Below are positions 48,362 to 58,003 of a stretch of DNA of 64,000 bases, piece after piece. A program made the translations under genes and the position numbers. This DNA is from Aspergillus flavus (taxonomy: Eukaryota > Ascomycota > Eurotiomycetes > Eurotiales > Aspergillaceae). The stretch lies in assembly GCF_009017415.1 (NCBI RefSeq), contig NC_092407.1, positions 4,464,001 through 4,528,000 of the forward strand, given 5' to 3'. Below the pieces are notes generated by a model. It was not told the origin of the DNA. It saw nothing but the letters and a program-made list of their open reading frames with translations, and searched no databases. Positions within the stretch are counted from its first letter, which is position 1. Every line of letters starts with the position of its first letter.

Positions 48362-50850
48362 ATGAGGAGATTGCGCCGCATCGTGGACAAAGATCGGAAG
48401 CGCGTCGCTAGGGCGTGTGTTTGCATCCCGCTCATGTAACTTCACAGTCACATCTGACCATCTGTAGATATGACAGCTGTCGCCAACACAAAGAGAAGTG
48501 TGACGGGGGTCTGCCCTGCAGGCGATGCGCTCGACTTCACCGTCAATGCATCTTCCCTGGTCGAGGTCCTGGTGAGCGACGGAAAGTTTGCACATTGCCA
48601 GATATACCTCGGTGAGCTATCAATCCGCTAGGGTTGTCAGGATATACTACTGATACTGCCAATTAAAAGCACATCGGGTTCCGAGCCTGAGCCGTTACCA
48701 GAACTACTAGAGAGGGTCACCTATCTAGAGCGAATTGTCAAGCGTGAACTCGGCGACATAAGTCTAGATCTAGCCACGCTTCGAAGCCTTGCCGAGGGTG
48801 AAGACAGGACTCCATTGCCCACCCCCGCCGAGTCTCCTGTAGCAGATGTCAGGCGCAGCATCGAGCCACTAGAAAACAATATCACGCGTGAGGGCATATA
48901 CAAGATGTTGTCCAAAACTAAAGACTAACGTTGGCTGAGCTAGATTATTCAGGGAAATTCTCTCATTGGAATTTCTCTATGAAGATAAAGGAATGGATCA
49001 GCAAACATGTGCATCGAGATGTTTGTCACACATAATTTCTCGTTTCTTCGTAGATCGATCTTGACTAAGTTCATTACTGAAGCATTTGCAGCAGGTTTAC
49101 AATGCATTACGCAGTCACACTGAGCTTTACCGTTCCAAAGTACTCCAGTCTCCATCAAGTGCTTTACTTTCTGTATCCTCACTACCTCCTCGGGCTATCG
49201 CCAGTTTTCTTGTCCATTGCTTCTTCAAGCATGCCGAGACAAGTTATTTTACGGTTGAAAGAATCTGGCTAGAGTCAAAGCTTGACTTGGCATACACTAA
49301 TCCCAACTCAATTACCCACAGCGATGTAAGCACTATGTGCGTGATCTTTGGTGTCCTTGCGTTCGGGACACAGCACGCATATCTTGAGTCGGCGACAGAA
49401 CGCATTGGTGGCAGAAAATCAACTCAACATGGCCCATTCACCGGCGATACTATAGGTGTAATGCTTTATCAACAGGCCTGTCTTTTATTACCGGATTTCA
49501 TCACCCTCTCATCACTAGAAAGCGTCCAGGCCTGCTTGCTCCTGGGTATTTACACACTACCGCTTGACGCATCCGGGTTGGCATGGATCTACCTGGGTAT
49601 TGGCGTCAAGCTTGCGAACCAGAATGGCATGCACAGAAAGACTTGCGAGGATAGCTTTGATCTGTACATCCGCGAAACCAAGAATTTAGTGTGGTGGACT
49701 TTGTACACGCTGGGGAGTTCTGTTTCACATTTGTCCTACTATTCTTTATTGTCGTGACCCTTGCCAACCCTAAATATTAGGCGCATCGCTATATTTCACG
49801 GTCGTCCATTTTCAATTGCCAGATCTGATGTAGACACTGAACTCCCTACCGGTAAAAGTGATGTACGGTCATCATACCATGATGCATGCATTCTTGCCAC
49901 GCTCCAACTGAACGACAGGCTCTGCAGCATATCGCATTCAATGTATCTTTGCACGCCGTTCTTTATGAAGGCAGTCCCACTGACGGATTAATAGCTCCCT
50001 TCTCCACACATCCCTAACAAGCGAAGTAATTGAGCGACTTACTAGACTGTTCAATCTCCAGCAAGACCTTATAAACTGGTGGAAGACACTCCCCAGCAAC
50101 GATATTCATAGTGATCACACATCTCACCCCGAGAATCTCCGCCGCGCCATGCATCTAAAACTAGATTATTGTCTCGGAATCATGTTCGCAGGCCGGTACT
50201 TTATCTTTGCCGAGTCCAGCTTGGAGGGAAACAGCCCGACATCTACCACGAAGCTCCAGAATGCAAGGCCCTTGAGGATTAACTCACAAACACGGCATAT
50301 GTCTTCCATCCTCGTCTCATAGTGCGTTTCCGCTGCGCATACAGTCATAGAAATATGTCGCCATCTGTACAACACCATTGGTCTCGCCCGTGCATCATAC
50401 ACGGAATTTAGTGCATGCCATGCCGCCTTGCTGGTAATCAATACACAATGTCTCCAAGCGACTGACTACAGACAACACCACGCCATCCGCGAGGGGTTTA
50501 CAATGTTGAAAGAGATGTCGGGCGAAGCGGAGCTAGCCCGCACTGAAGTATCTTTGATCGAGGGGTTCCAACACATAATCGCCAGTATGGACATAGCTGG
50601 TGATGATGTAGCCGGCGACATGGCTTCTGACTTTTCGACATTTAAAAATTGGGAGAATTCATGGAGGCAAGATTCATTCTTTGCGCAAAATCCCAGACCA
50701 GATGATTCGATACTCATGGCTTCACTTGGTCTATCAAGCGGGTCGCCTGGTGCTTCGTCTGGCGAATTGTCATTATGGACGTCGCTGTTTGGGTCTGATC
50801 GAGATGGGCCATCTTGTACACAGGGTCAGGATGATTGGACTAGATTATGA
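48362..50850 (+). pseudogene. Zn2Cys6 transcription factor, multiply damaged
   Basis: Coding segments can be followed as 48362-48414, 48468-48611, 48670-48887 and from 48944, giving an N-terminal DNA-binding region YDSCRQHKEKCDGGLPCRRC plus RLHRQCIFPG. Homologs have CDSC here; the first zinc-ligand Cys is Tyr (TAT, 48469-48471). Later, THYSGKFSHWNFSMKIKEW, SVSSLPPRAIASFLVHCFFK, RRIAIFHGRPFSIARSDVDT and LQQDLINWWKTLPSND show the fungal regulator domain, but lie in different frames. No legal GT-AG intron joins the blocks at 49,720-49,781, a frame change is needed near 49,988, and TAG at 50320-50322 interrupts MSSILVS-stop-CVSAAHTVIEI. With four lesions it is best called a pseudogene. Its former targets are unknown. 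Confidence 0.75.
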
Positions 50851-51352
50851 ATACAATTCGGCGTGCTAGAGATAGTATAGATATACAAGATTAATCAGGC
50901 ACATCTGCGTCCAATTCAATTCTAGAAGCTGAATCAGTAAATTACCACCAAGATTCATCCACACAAAGTGTTGAATGAGCTGGTGGAGGACATCTGCGCT
51001 GAATTGAGATATGATTAATCTTAGCTATGTTACCAGGTATTCCATCATACTTAAATTTGCAACCGTTTATAGGTACTAGCCCTAGGAATACTCAAAGATC
51101 AGAATGGAAAAGCTACATATTCAGGATACATGCTTTCTGCCCCATTCTGATCGGGGATTCTTTCGTGAAGCTCGGCTAATATGAGACTTACAAACATGAC
51201 GGCAATGAAACAAAGCGCAGCTCAGCGTAGATATACTGAAAGCACCACCTAATTAATGTAGGCCATGCGCCGACAAAGACGGACAGTACAGTATAATCAG
51301 AGAATAGGCAGACCTAAGCTCTCAACAACATACCACTCAAGCTTCACTGAAT
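50851..51352. other. Intergenic, no gene recognised
   Basis: About 500 bases of 3' flank between convergent genes, no supported frame. Confidence 0.5.
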
Positions 51353-52185
51353 CTACATAAAGAAACCAAAGGCCATTAAAGCCAAAACGAAAACAATGCT
51401 TGAGTCGGTCGAAGCTTGCAGGTTTCCTGCGATGTTAGTGGCGGTAGGGCTTGGGCTATTGGTGGTAGTGGGTGACGCGCTCGTGGTGGCTGTGCTACTG
51501 TGAGTGCTCGTCTCACTGGTAGAGGTCGAGGATGATTTGGGGCTCGATGTACTGAGAGTACCACCTTGGACCTTGGATGGCACGCTGTCTCCATTTGCAT
51601 TCGAGGCTGCCGATTTAAATGCCTCTAAAGTGTCTGAGCCGGAGGCCCTAGTGAGAGTCAGACGCATCATCCAATACACTCTTTGCCCACGAGATACTGA
51701 CGGTGGGTTTATCACCCCAACCATACCCGCCTGGCAATGACCGACCTGGCCACAGTAATACCAAATAGGTTTTGTGTCATTCACAGTGACCGTGAAGACA
51801 GTGTCCTATACCATTAGCATCTTGTCACCGAGTACAATAGCTCTTGGCCTACCGATTCACCAGTAGTTGGCGCAATAAATCCAGAGAAAAAACTGCTATC
51901 ATTCATAGGGTGACATGGCTTGCTAAAAGAGGCCTGCGCCACTGAATGGTTACCAGGATAAAAGTGGAACTCAACTTTGCCGCCTGGAGCAACTTTAAGA
52001 GTATCAGGGTCGAAGCTGAAGCCATGTTCACCAACATCAACTGTTTGTACAGCTGACGGGCTCGCGGTGCCCATTGCTGTACTTGTGGTGGAGCTAGAAG
52101 TATTGCTGGTAGCTGTGCTATCCTGGGCACCAGCAAGCTGGAGCTGTACCAGGATAAAAGCGAATAGATATTGTAGCTGTGCCAT
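51353..52185 (-). CDS. Secreted GPI-type cupredoxin (serine-rich extracellular protein)
   Basis: Exons 52185-51853, 51805-51702 and 51647-51353, about 243 residues. The start opens a signal peptide (AQLQYLFAFILVQLQLAGAQ). A Ser/Thr-rich stretch precedes a single cupredoxin domain with HGFSFDPDTLKVAPGGKVEF and copper-site residues His in NHSVAQASF, then Cys, His and Met-type ligands in WYYCGQVGHCQAGMVGVI. After it comes a Ser/Thr/Pro-rich, probably O-glycosylated stalk (STSTSETSTHSSTATTSASP) and a hydrophobic tail SSIVFVLALMAFGFFM that fits GPI anchoring. The second intron (51701-51648) is 54 nt, GTCAGT...CTAG, free of stops and in frame, so a retained form of about 261 residues is possible. 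It should sit on the cell wall or membrane, role in copper or redox chemistry unknown. Confidence 0.85.
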
Positions 52186-52973
52186 TGTAGCTGTTTTGAT
52201 AGTATGTGGCGATTGAATCGCACATGTTAGCCTTCCTCAACTCTCGAACGTGTAACATCCGAATCCACTTCGGATTTTATACTTCGTGCTCAGCCTCCTA
52301 AGACAGCTATGAAAGCCATATGTTGCGTGACCAGCCAACCTCAACATTGTGAGTCGGGTTCAGTCTAAGCCCCAGGCCGCGTCACCCTACCATCACAGGT
52401 ATAGTCTAGATCGGTCTTTCGATCGAACTTCCAAAAAGCTTTTACTAGATCTGACTTTCGTTGTCGAGTGGGTGGTCTCACGTGCGGGTTTCCACGACTT
52501 TCTACTCTCAACTTATGCGATTTTCAAGCATTCAAAGGAATCCCATCTCATTTTATACAAACTAGAGCTTTTGAATGCTGTCGGAATATAAAGCTACAAG
52601 TCCCAGCTGGGGCTCAGAAGACAACGTCCGTAAGAAGATTCCCCTTGAACAGACCTGGGCGATGGCCTGAGCTACATTCTCAGAAGCTTAAGACAAAAGC
52701 AACCATGGTTGGCCGCAAACCTTGGCACCATAGGAGGCACATGATAGGATATCACATAGAGGATGCTCATGTGTTGTAAGATCTCCAGGGATCATTTGGC
52801 ATGCTTGAACTCTGCTAATAATTGCACCGTAAGCCGCTCACAGAGCCAATGGAGGCTATGGATAAGGAGCGCAGCCACCACAACTACAATCCCATTCTCA
52901 TTAATTGCTCCTCCACATATCTAGCTCTTGAACAGATGAATGGCAAGTAACGAAGCTTGCTATCTCACCTAAA
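52186..52973. other. Divergent intergenic region, no gene recognised
   Basis: About 790 bases separating the cupredoxin and DOMON-b561 genes, which are transcribed away from each other. No coding frame is supported. Confidence 0.5.
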
Positions 52974-54134
52974 ATGGCGAGGATACACCTTTACTCCTGG
53001 ATGACTCTGTTCACGGGCACATTCGCCCAGCTACAAACATTTTCGCCACCTGGCCAGAGCTTTATCAGCTACAGTGTTAATATACCCCAAACTACGGCCT
53101 CCTCCGGTTCCGGACCAATTTATATCCAGCTGAAATCAACGCAAGAGCTTCAATGGTTTGCATGGGGTCAGGGTTCTCGGATGCAAGGAGCGAATATATT
53201 TGCTGTTTATGCATCCCACGACGGCAATAATGTCACTGTCTCTCCAAGGTTGGGCGTAGAACATGTCGAGCCGACGTATAATAGCCAGGCTCAGATCTCG
53301 GTCTTGGCTGGCAGCGGGATCAGCAATGGAGTCATGACCGCGAACATCCGGTGCGACAGCTGTCTCGCCTGGCCAGGAGGAAGTGAAAATCCGAACAGCT
53401 CAGCTAGTCCATGGGTTTGGGCTGTGAAATATGGCCAACTGCTCAACTCAGACAGCCTCTCTCAACCGATCACCATACACGATGCTTCGGGTGTTGCAGT
53501 TCTTGACCTTCAAAAAGCGACCAGCGGCGCATCCGACAATCCTTTCTTAGCATCAAATAATTCAAACAGCGCTGGGCAGGCGCTCACGATCTTTGATACT
53601 GGAAACATTGCAAGTCGCAGAGTAGCACATGCTGTTCTCATGATCCTCGTCTTCGTCATATTCTTCCCGTCGTTTGCGTTGATGCTTCACACCGGCGCAC
53701 ATTCCAGGATTGTTGATATCCATGCTTTCTTCCAGCTTTTCACTTTGGCCTTGGCGATTTCCGGGTTTGGTATCGGCATCTCGTTGGCAAAAGCCCTCCA
53801 TCTGACTGGGACCTACCATCCGATCATCGGGATGGTGGCTGTTCCTGCCCTCATTCTCTTCCAGCCGGCTATGGGCTTTCTTCAACACAGATACTTTCAC
53901 AAAACCGGAAAGAAGAGTGTCTTTGCCTACTTGCACCGGTGGTTTGGCCGTTCTATTATAGTCCTTGGTATTGTCAATGGTGGACTGGGATTTCACCTGG
54001 CACGGAACGTTACTTCAACTGCCCCAGTCGGCGCAATAATCGCATATAGCGTGGTAGCTGGAATTGTCGGGCTCGTCTATGCCTTAGTGGTTATAGTCTT
54101 ACCTTTGAGAAAACAGAGAACGTCGAGTCCTTGA
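52974..54134 (+). CDS. DOMON (CDH-type cytochrome) plus cytochrome b561 membrane protein
   Basis: Intronless, 386 residues. A signal peptide (RIHLYSWMTLFTGTFAQLQT) leads into an extracellular CDH-cytochrome/DOMON domain of about 190 residues (SYSVNIPQTTASSGSGPIYI, LQWFAWGQGSRMQGANIF), related to the heme b domain of cellobiose dehydrogenase. Then come about five to six membrane helices of the cytochrome b561/ferric reductase type with His residues in RRVAHAVLMI, DIHAFFQLF, TYHPIIGM and HRWFGRS, positioned to bind two hemes. The design suggests transmembrane electron transfer to or from an external acceptor. It diverges from the cupredoxin gene, another secreted redox-type protein, so they may be linked in function, which is inference. 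Confidence 0.92.
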   Translation: MARIHLYSWMTLFTGTFAQLQTFSPPGQSFISYSVNIPQTTASSGSGPIYIQLKSTQELQWFAWGQGSRMQGANIFAVYASHDGNNVTVSPRLGVEHVEPTYNSQAQISVLAGSGISNGVMTANIRCDSCLAWPGGSENPNSSASPWVWAVKYGQLLNSDSLSQPITIHDASGVAVLDLQKATSGASDNPFLASNNSNSAGQALTIFDTGNIASRRVAHAVLMILVFVIFFPSFALMLHTGAHSRIVDIHAFFQLFTLALAISGFGIGISLAKALHLTGTYHPIIGMVAVPALILFQPAMGFLQHRYFHKTGKKSVFAYLHRWFGRSIIVLGIVNGGLGFHLARNVTSTAPVGAIIAYSVVAGIVGLVYALVVIVLPLRKQRTSSP

Positions 54135-54656
54135 CTGGCATTGGTCTGTTCCTACCTCTCGGTGTCGCCCAGCCATCTTTGAGAGTTGGGATATCCTACA
54201 TATCCGGTTTGTTGTGTTTGGTGCTTGTAGCCAAATGTCTGTATCAATAGGTCACTGTAGCCTAATTCTTTGGGGGTGTGGCATTGTTCTACGGCAATTC
54301 TAGTGTGGGTTTTATGGTAAGTGTTCTTAATGGCCAGTTAACCCAGTACTAGGGGTTCATCATTAGTTCCTCTCTGAATTGCAGATACTTCTCCTAATTC
54401 TACCTGATTTCTGATTGTGTCATCTGATTACCTCCTAGTAACATCAACGGAGCGCTTCGCCCGAATTATGAGCTCCTAGGCACCTTCTCAGAAGTGTCCT
54501 ACCTCCTTTCCTTGATTCCCCTTACATACTCTCATAAAGAAATGGAATCGGTAAGGGGAAGGCCACAAGTAGTTCCTATAGAAAGGACTTAGCTAGCTAG
54601 TCAGAATCACCCCACAGCCTGAGCATCCATAGGCTCCAGCTAAACTACAACCCCGT
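54135..54656. other. Intergenic between convergent genes, no gene recognised
   Basis: 3' flanks of the DOMON-b561 gene and the MFS gene. No supported frame. Confidence 0.5.
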
Positions 54657-56407
54657 TCACAGCGTGTATTTGAAAAACGGAGACCTATCTCCCATCGCCA
54701 GCAACTGCTCATCGGTGTATGCCTCACGGATCTCCGTCTCAGTCAACCTAGCATTGCGCTTGTTGCCATACGCAAAGGACAGCTCGAGAAGAACAGCTAC
54801 AAGGAGAGCCGATCCACCAAAAGCCAACGACAGCCCAAAGCCCGTAGGATAGGTCGGGGCCTCCTTGTCAAGATACATGTAGCTCCCGATAATACCTCCG
54901 GTATTGCCCATACAGATGTTGAACGCACTGCCGATAGCGCGGCGCTTTGAGGGCGCCAGATTGTTCATTGCCCATGATGCTGTGGCTGGGTAGGTTGGGT
55001 AGATACCCATGCAAGCGATGATGATTGCAAAATACCCAGGCCCGATGTTGGCTTCCAGCCTACCCTTGAGGCCCATTATTATCGCGTACCCAGTGACGAT
55101 CAGGAGCAGGGGTGCTGCAACGAATGGCATGCGCCAGTAATATCGGTCTGACAATTTGGAGAACAGGACTGCGGATATGGCCCCGGCAATATACGGCGGG
55201 ACGGTCATAAGCTGCGCGTTGGTACCGGTGAAGCCCATTGCCTCTGTGATGGTCGGAAGAGTGAATTTCGTTCCTAACAGAGAATGGATCAACAAGAAGT
55301 CTCAGGCCTAGGTGATCGCGAACAGACCGTAGTTGCAGGCCGACTGGCACAGCATAATATAGGATAGTAGATAAATCCTCCAGTTCCGCATCATGTCCCC
55401 AACGTCTTTCCATGATGTCTTCTTATCCTCCTCCTTGAACTTCCCTCCTTCTTTGATGAATTCCTGTATCACTAGGTACCGGATCTCGTCCTGATCAAGC
55501 CATTTGGTGGATATTTCCGGGGAGTCTACTAGTAAAAAGAAGGTCAAAACCCCCAAAACAACTGTAATCAAGCCCTCAATCAGAAATATCCAACGCCAGC
55601 CTGAATATCCACCGACGCCATCCATCTTGCTAAGACCAGCCGCGAGCAGACCGGAAAAGGCACCGGAGAGAGCACTTGCACAGAAGAATGCGGCAACCCG
55701 GGTGGCGAGGTCTCTGGGCATGTACCAGCGCGAACACAAGTAGACCGAACCAGGAAAGAATCCAGCCCTAGGCTTGAGTCAGAAGACGAGAATTTAAAAA
55801 GTCGGTGTCTAATTGAACATACTCAAAAATTCCTAACAAAAGTCGCATCGTCAACAACCCGCCGAAATTTCGAACGACGCCAGTCAACGTCATAATTATT
55901 CCCCAGCTGACAATCAGGGTACCCAAATAGACCGAGGGCCTGATAAAATGTTTCAGCAGAATGTTACTCGGAACCTCTACTATTGGTCAGCGACAACGGG
56001 ATGACATGCCTAACACCTACTTACCTAGGAGAACGTAGGGGATGAAAAAAAGGCTAAGAGCGATATTATATTGCACCCCGCTCAAGCCCAATTCTTCTGT
56101 TAGCCCCAGGATCTTTGCATTGCCGATATTGGCCCTGTCTAGGTGAGAGATCAAATAGAGGATGCACAGCATCGGCACCAGCCTGATATCAACCTGCGAT
56201 ACGAACGTTGTTAGTTCCGTCCTAGTCGGTGCGGTCATTGGGCCGTGCCTTTCGTAGTAGCTTTTTCCTTCTGTCGGAGAAGTTGCGATAGAAGTCTGCA
56301 TCCTCGGAGCGAAGACCAAGGACCTGTATTCCGTCAATGGTAGTGATGATGGCGCAGTCCTCGACGTTCTCGGCGCTGGGAGCCTTCTCGTCGTCCAGGT
56401 CGTCCAT
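54657..56407 (-). CDS. MFS transporter, carboxylate (Dal5-like) type, first gene of the catabolic cluster
   Basis: Five exons: 56407-56249, 56193-56025, 55976-55823, 55767-55328 and 55273-54657, 512 residues. Splices give KKLLRKVDIRLVPMLCILYL, FIPYVLLEVPSNILLKHFIR, LLLGIFEAGFFPGSVYLCSR and NYGTKFTLPTITEAMGFTGT, all typical of this family, which takes up carboxylic acids at the plasma membrane. The first intron has a GC donor (AAG|GCACGG at 56248) with a good branch site (AACTAACA) and AG end; no GT is nearby. Two in-frame stops at 55308-55310 and 55302-55304 fall inside the fourth intron (55327-55274, GTCTGT...TTAG) and are not lesions. It diverges from the RraA-type gene, so co-regulation and uptake of an aromatic or dicarboxylate substrate is inferred. 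Confidence 0.9.
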
Positions 56408-56521
56408 ATGTACGTTTCCTAGATGCACTGTGGGAATGGTGGCGTTGATTTGGCTCGCAGATTTAGGCACGCGGAAAATGCACGGATGATCACATCGCAG
56501 CTGGGGTGGAACGGCTGCTGC

Positions 56522-56529
56522 TATTTATA
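56522..56529 (-). promoter_or_regulatory. TATA box of the MFS gene
   Basis: TATAAATA on the minus strand, 115 bases upstream of the MFS start codon. Confidence 0.55.
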
Positions 56530-56893
56530 TGGACAACGCAGGAAGCCCAAGGGACCGTCGTAGAAGGCCGAACTTGACCAGCTTTTAGCTTTCTAAGTTA
56601 GCTCTTGAGACAGATGGGCGGAGTGCGAAATCCTAGCGCTTCCCCACACGGCCATTCCATGCCCGTTTCTTGCGGGGAGTTTCACTCCGCTCCGACACCT
56701 ACGGAACCCCAAGGGGCCTAGTAATAGGCCCTACTTAGATAAATGCCCCTGCGGACAGCGGGACGCCGCCTCCCGCCAATAGGTAAGCCACGGTTGGTGC
56801 GATTGGATGGTTTTTGCTGTTACACGGAGGGATCAGACAAAAGTCGAGAATTGCACGGATATTCATATAGCCCGATGGAAGGAATGAGGAGCC

Positions 56894-56901
56894 TATAAAT
56901 A
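56894..56901 (+). promoter_or_regulatory. TATA box of the RraA-type gene
   Basis: TATAAATA, 92 bases upstream of the start codon. Confidence 0.6.
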
Positions 56902-56985
56902 GCATTAGGATCAGAGGTAAATAGTGGTAGCAATCGGAATACAACTTGATCAAGAAACCCTATTCTCTCTTATCCCTCCCTTCAG

Positions 56986-57726
56986 ATGACTTTTTTGCGC
57001 TTCAACGAACTCAACATGGACGAATCCACAATTTTAACCCGGCTCTCGGTCCTTGACACCAATGCAATCTCTGATGCCCTGGACTTTCTTCAGCTTAAAG
57101 GAGCCACCTACGGCCTCCGGCCTCTCTGGGATTGCCCAAAGATCGTCGGCCGCGCCAGCACAGTGAAGGTCGGCCCTAAGACAGGCACCGCCGCGACAGC
57201 CCACCCATTCGCGTCGGTTATAGACGCAGTCACAACGGACGATCGTATCCTCATTATTGCCGGCGGTCTGGAGGGTGTTTCCTGCTGGGGCGATATTATC
57301 GCCAATGCCTCGAAAGTGAAGGGTATTCGCGGGACAATCATCGACGGCGTGTGTCGGGACATTGATGGTAGCCGCGACATTGCGTATCCTGTTTACGGCC
57401 GGAATGTAACAATGATCAGTGGGCGTAAGAGGATGGTACAGGTTGGGGCTGGTACAGCAGTCCAGGTGGGCGGCGTCACCGTTCGCCAGGATGACTATGT
57501 GATTGCCGATAACTGCGGGACTGTGTTTATCCCAGCGGAGTATGTTGAAACTACCGTGGAGTTGGCTGAGAAGATTACCCATCGTGAGAACCTTATGATC
57601 AAGGATGTGAGAGCTGGGATACCTGTGTCGGAGGTCATGCACGACGCCAAATTCCAAGCCATTACTGAAGACATTGCGTCGGCAGCCGCGGGTGTTTTGT
57701 CCTCCACGCAGAGCCCTGTGCTATAG
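56986..57726 (+). CDS. RraA-like / 4-carboxy-4-hydroxy-2-oxoadipate aldolase family protein
   Basis: Intronless, 246 residues; an internal Met at 57016 is an alternative start. Family blocks are present: DTNAISDALDFLQLKGATYG, KIVGRASTVKVGP, ILIIAGGLEGVSCWGDIIA and GIRGTIIDGVCRDIDGSRDI, where the last holds the metal- and substrate-binding Arg-Asp pair. RraA-fold enzymes of this kind include class II 2-oxo-acid aldolases that split 4-hydroxy-4-methyl-2-oxoglutarate or 4-carboxy-4-hydroxy-2-oxoadipate to pyruvate and another keto acid, the last step of protocatechuate 4,5-cleavage and gallate pathways. Fungal members are often mislabelled as dimethylmenaquinone methyltransferases. It shares a promoter with an MFS permease, supporting a catabolic role. 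Reaction specificity is inferred, not shown. Confidence 0.88.
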   Translation: MTFLRFNELNMDESTILTRLSVLDTNAISDALDFLQLKGATYGLRPLWDCPKIVGRASTVKVGPKTGTAATAHPFASVIDAVTTDDRILIIAGGLEGVSCWGDIIANASKVKGIRGTIIDGVCRDIDGSRDIAYPVYGRNVTMISGRKRMVQVGAGTAVQVGGVTVRQDDYVIADNCGTVFIPAEYVETTVELAEKITHRENLMIKDVRAGIPVSEVMHDAKFQAITEDIASAAAGVLSSTQSPVL

Positions 57727-58003
57727 TTATCACCATGAATTGATACTGGAATGATACATGTATTGACTTCAAAGTGTTGCTTTAACGTAGGACGGAGTGA
57801 AGGACTCCGCGCGGTGTGATTGAACAAGAAGATAATCAAATGCGGGGTAGAACAGTGGCCCCAGCCTAGCGCTTCAGGCCCCCAAGCTCCCTCCCCCCAT
57901 TCCCCGGACATGCTTGTTACCCTCCGCTTTGACTGTTTCTAACTACAATGCCGTTCCACGACCGTAAGTAGTATTCAATGCTCCGACAAGCGCACTCCGC
58001 AAA

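Larger units (their letters stand above)
56408..56985. promoter_or_regulatory. Shared divergent promoter of MFS and RraA-type genes
   Basis: 578 bases between start codons. TATAAATA occurs facing each gene: 56894-56901 on the plus strand, 92 bases before the RraA start, and 56529-56522 on the minus strand, 115 bases before the MFS start. Between them, TCCG-N7-CGGA (56691-56705) forms an everted CGG pair of the kind bound by Zn2Cys6 dimers. Co-regulation by the regulator at 58004 is inference. Confidence 0.65.

Noticed and set aside
55302..55310. TAG and TGA in the cluster permease frame, first read as nonsense mutations
   Set aside because: They lie within a 54-nt GTCTGT...TTAG intron whose removal gives NYGTKFTLPTIT, matching the family.
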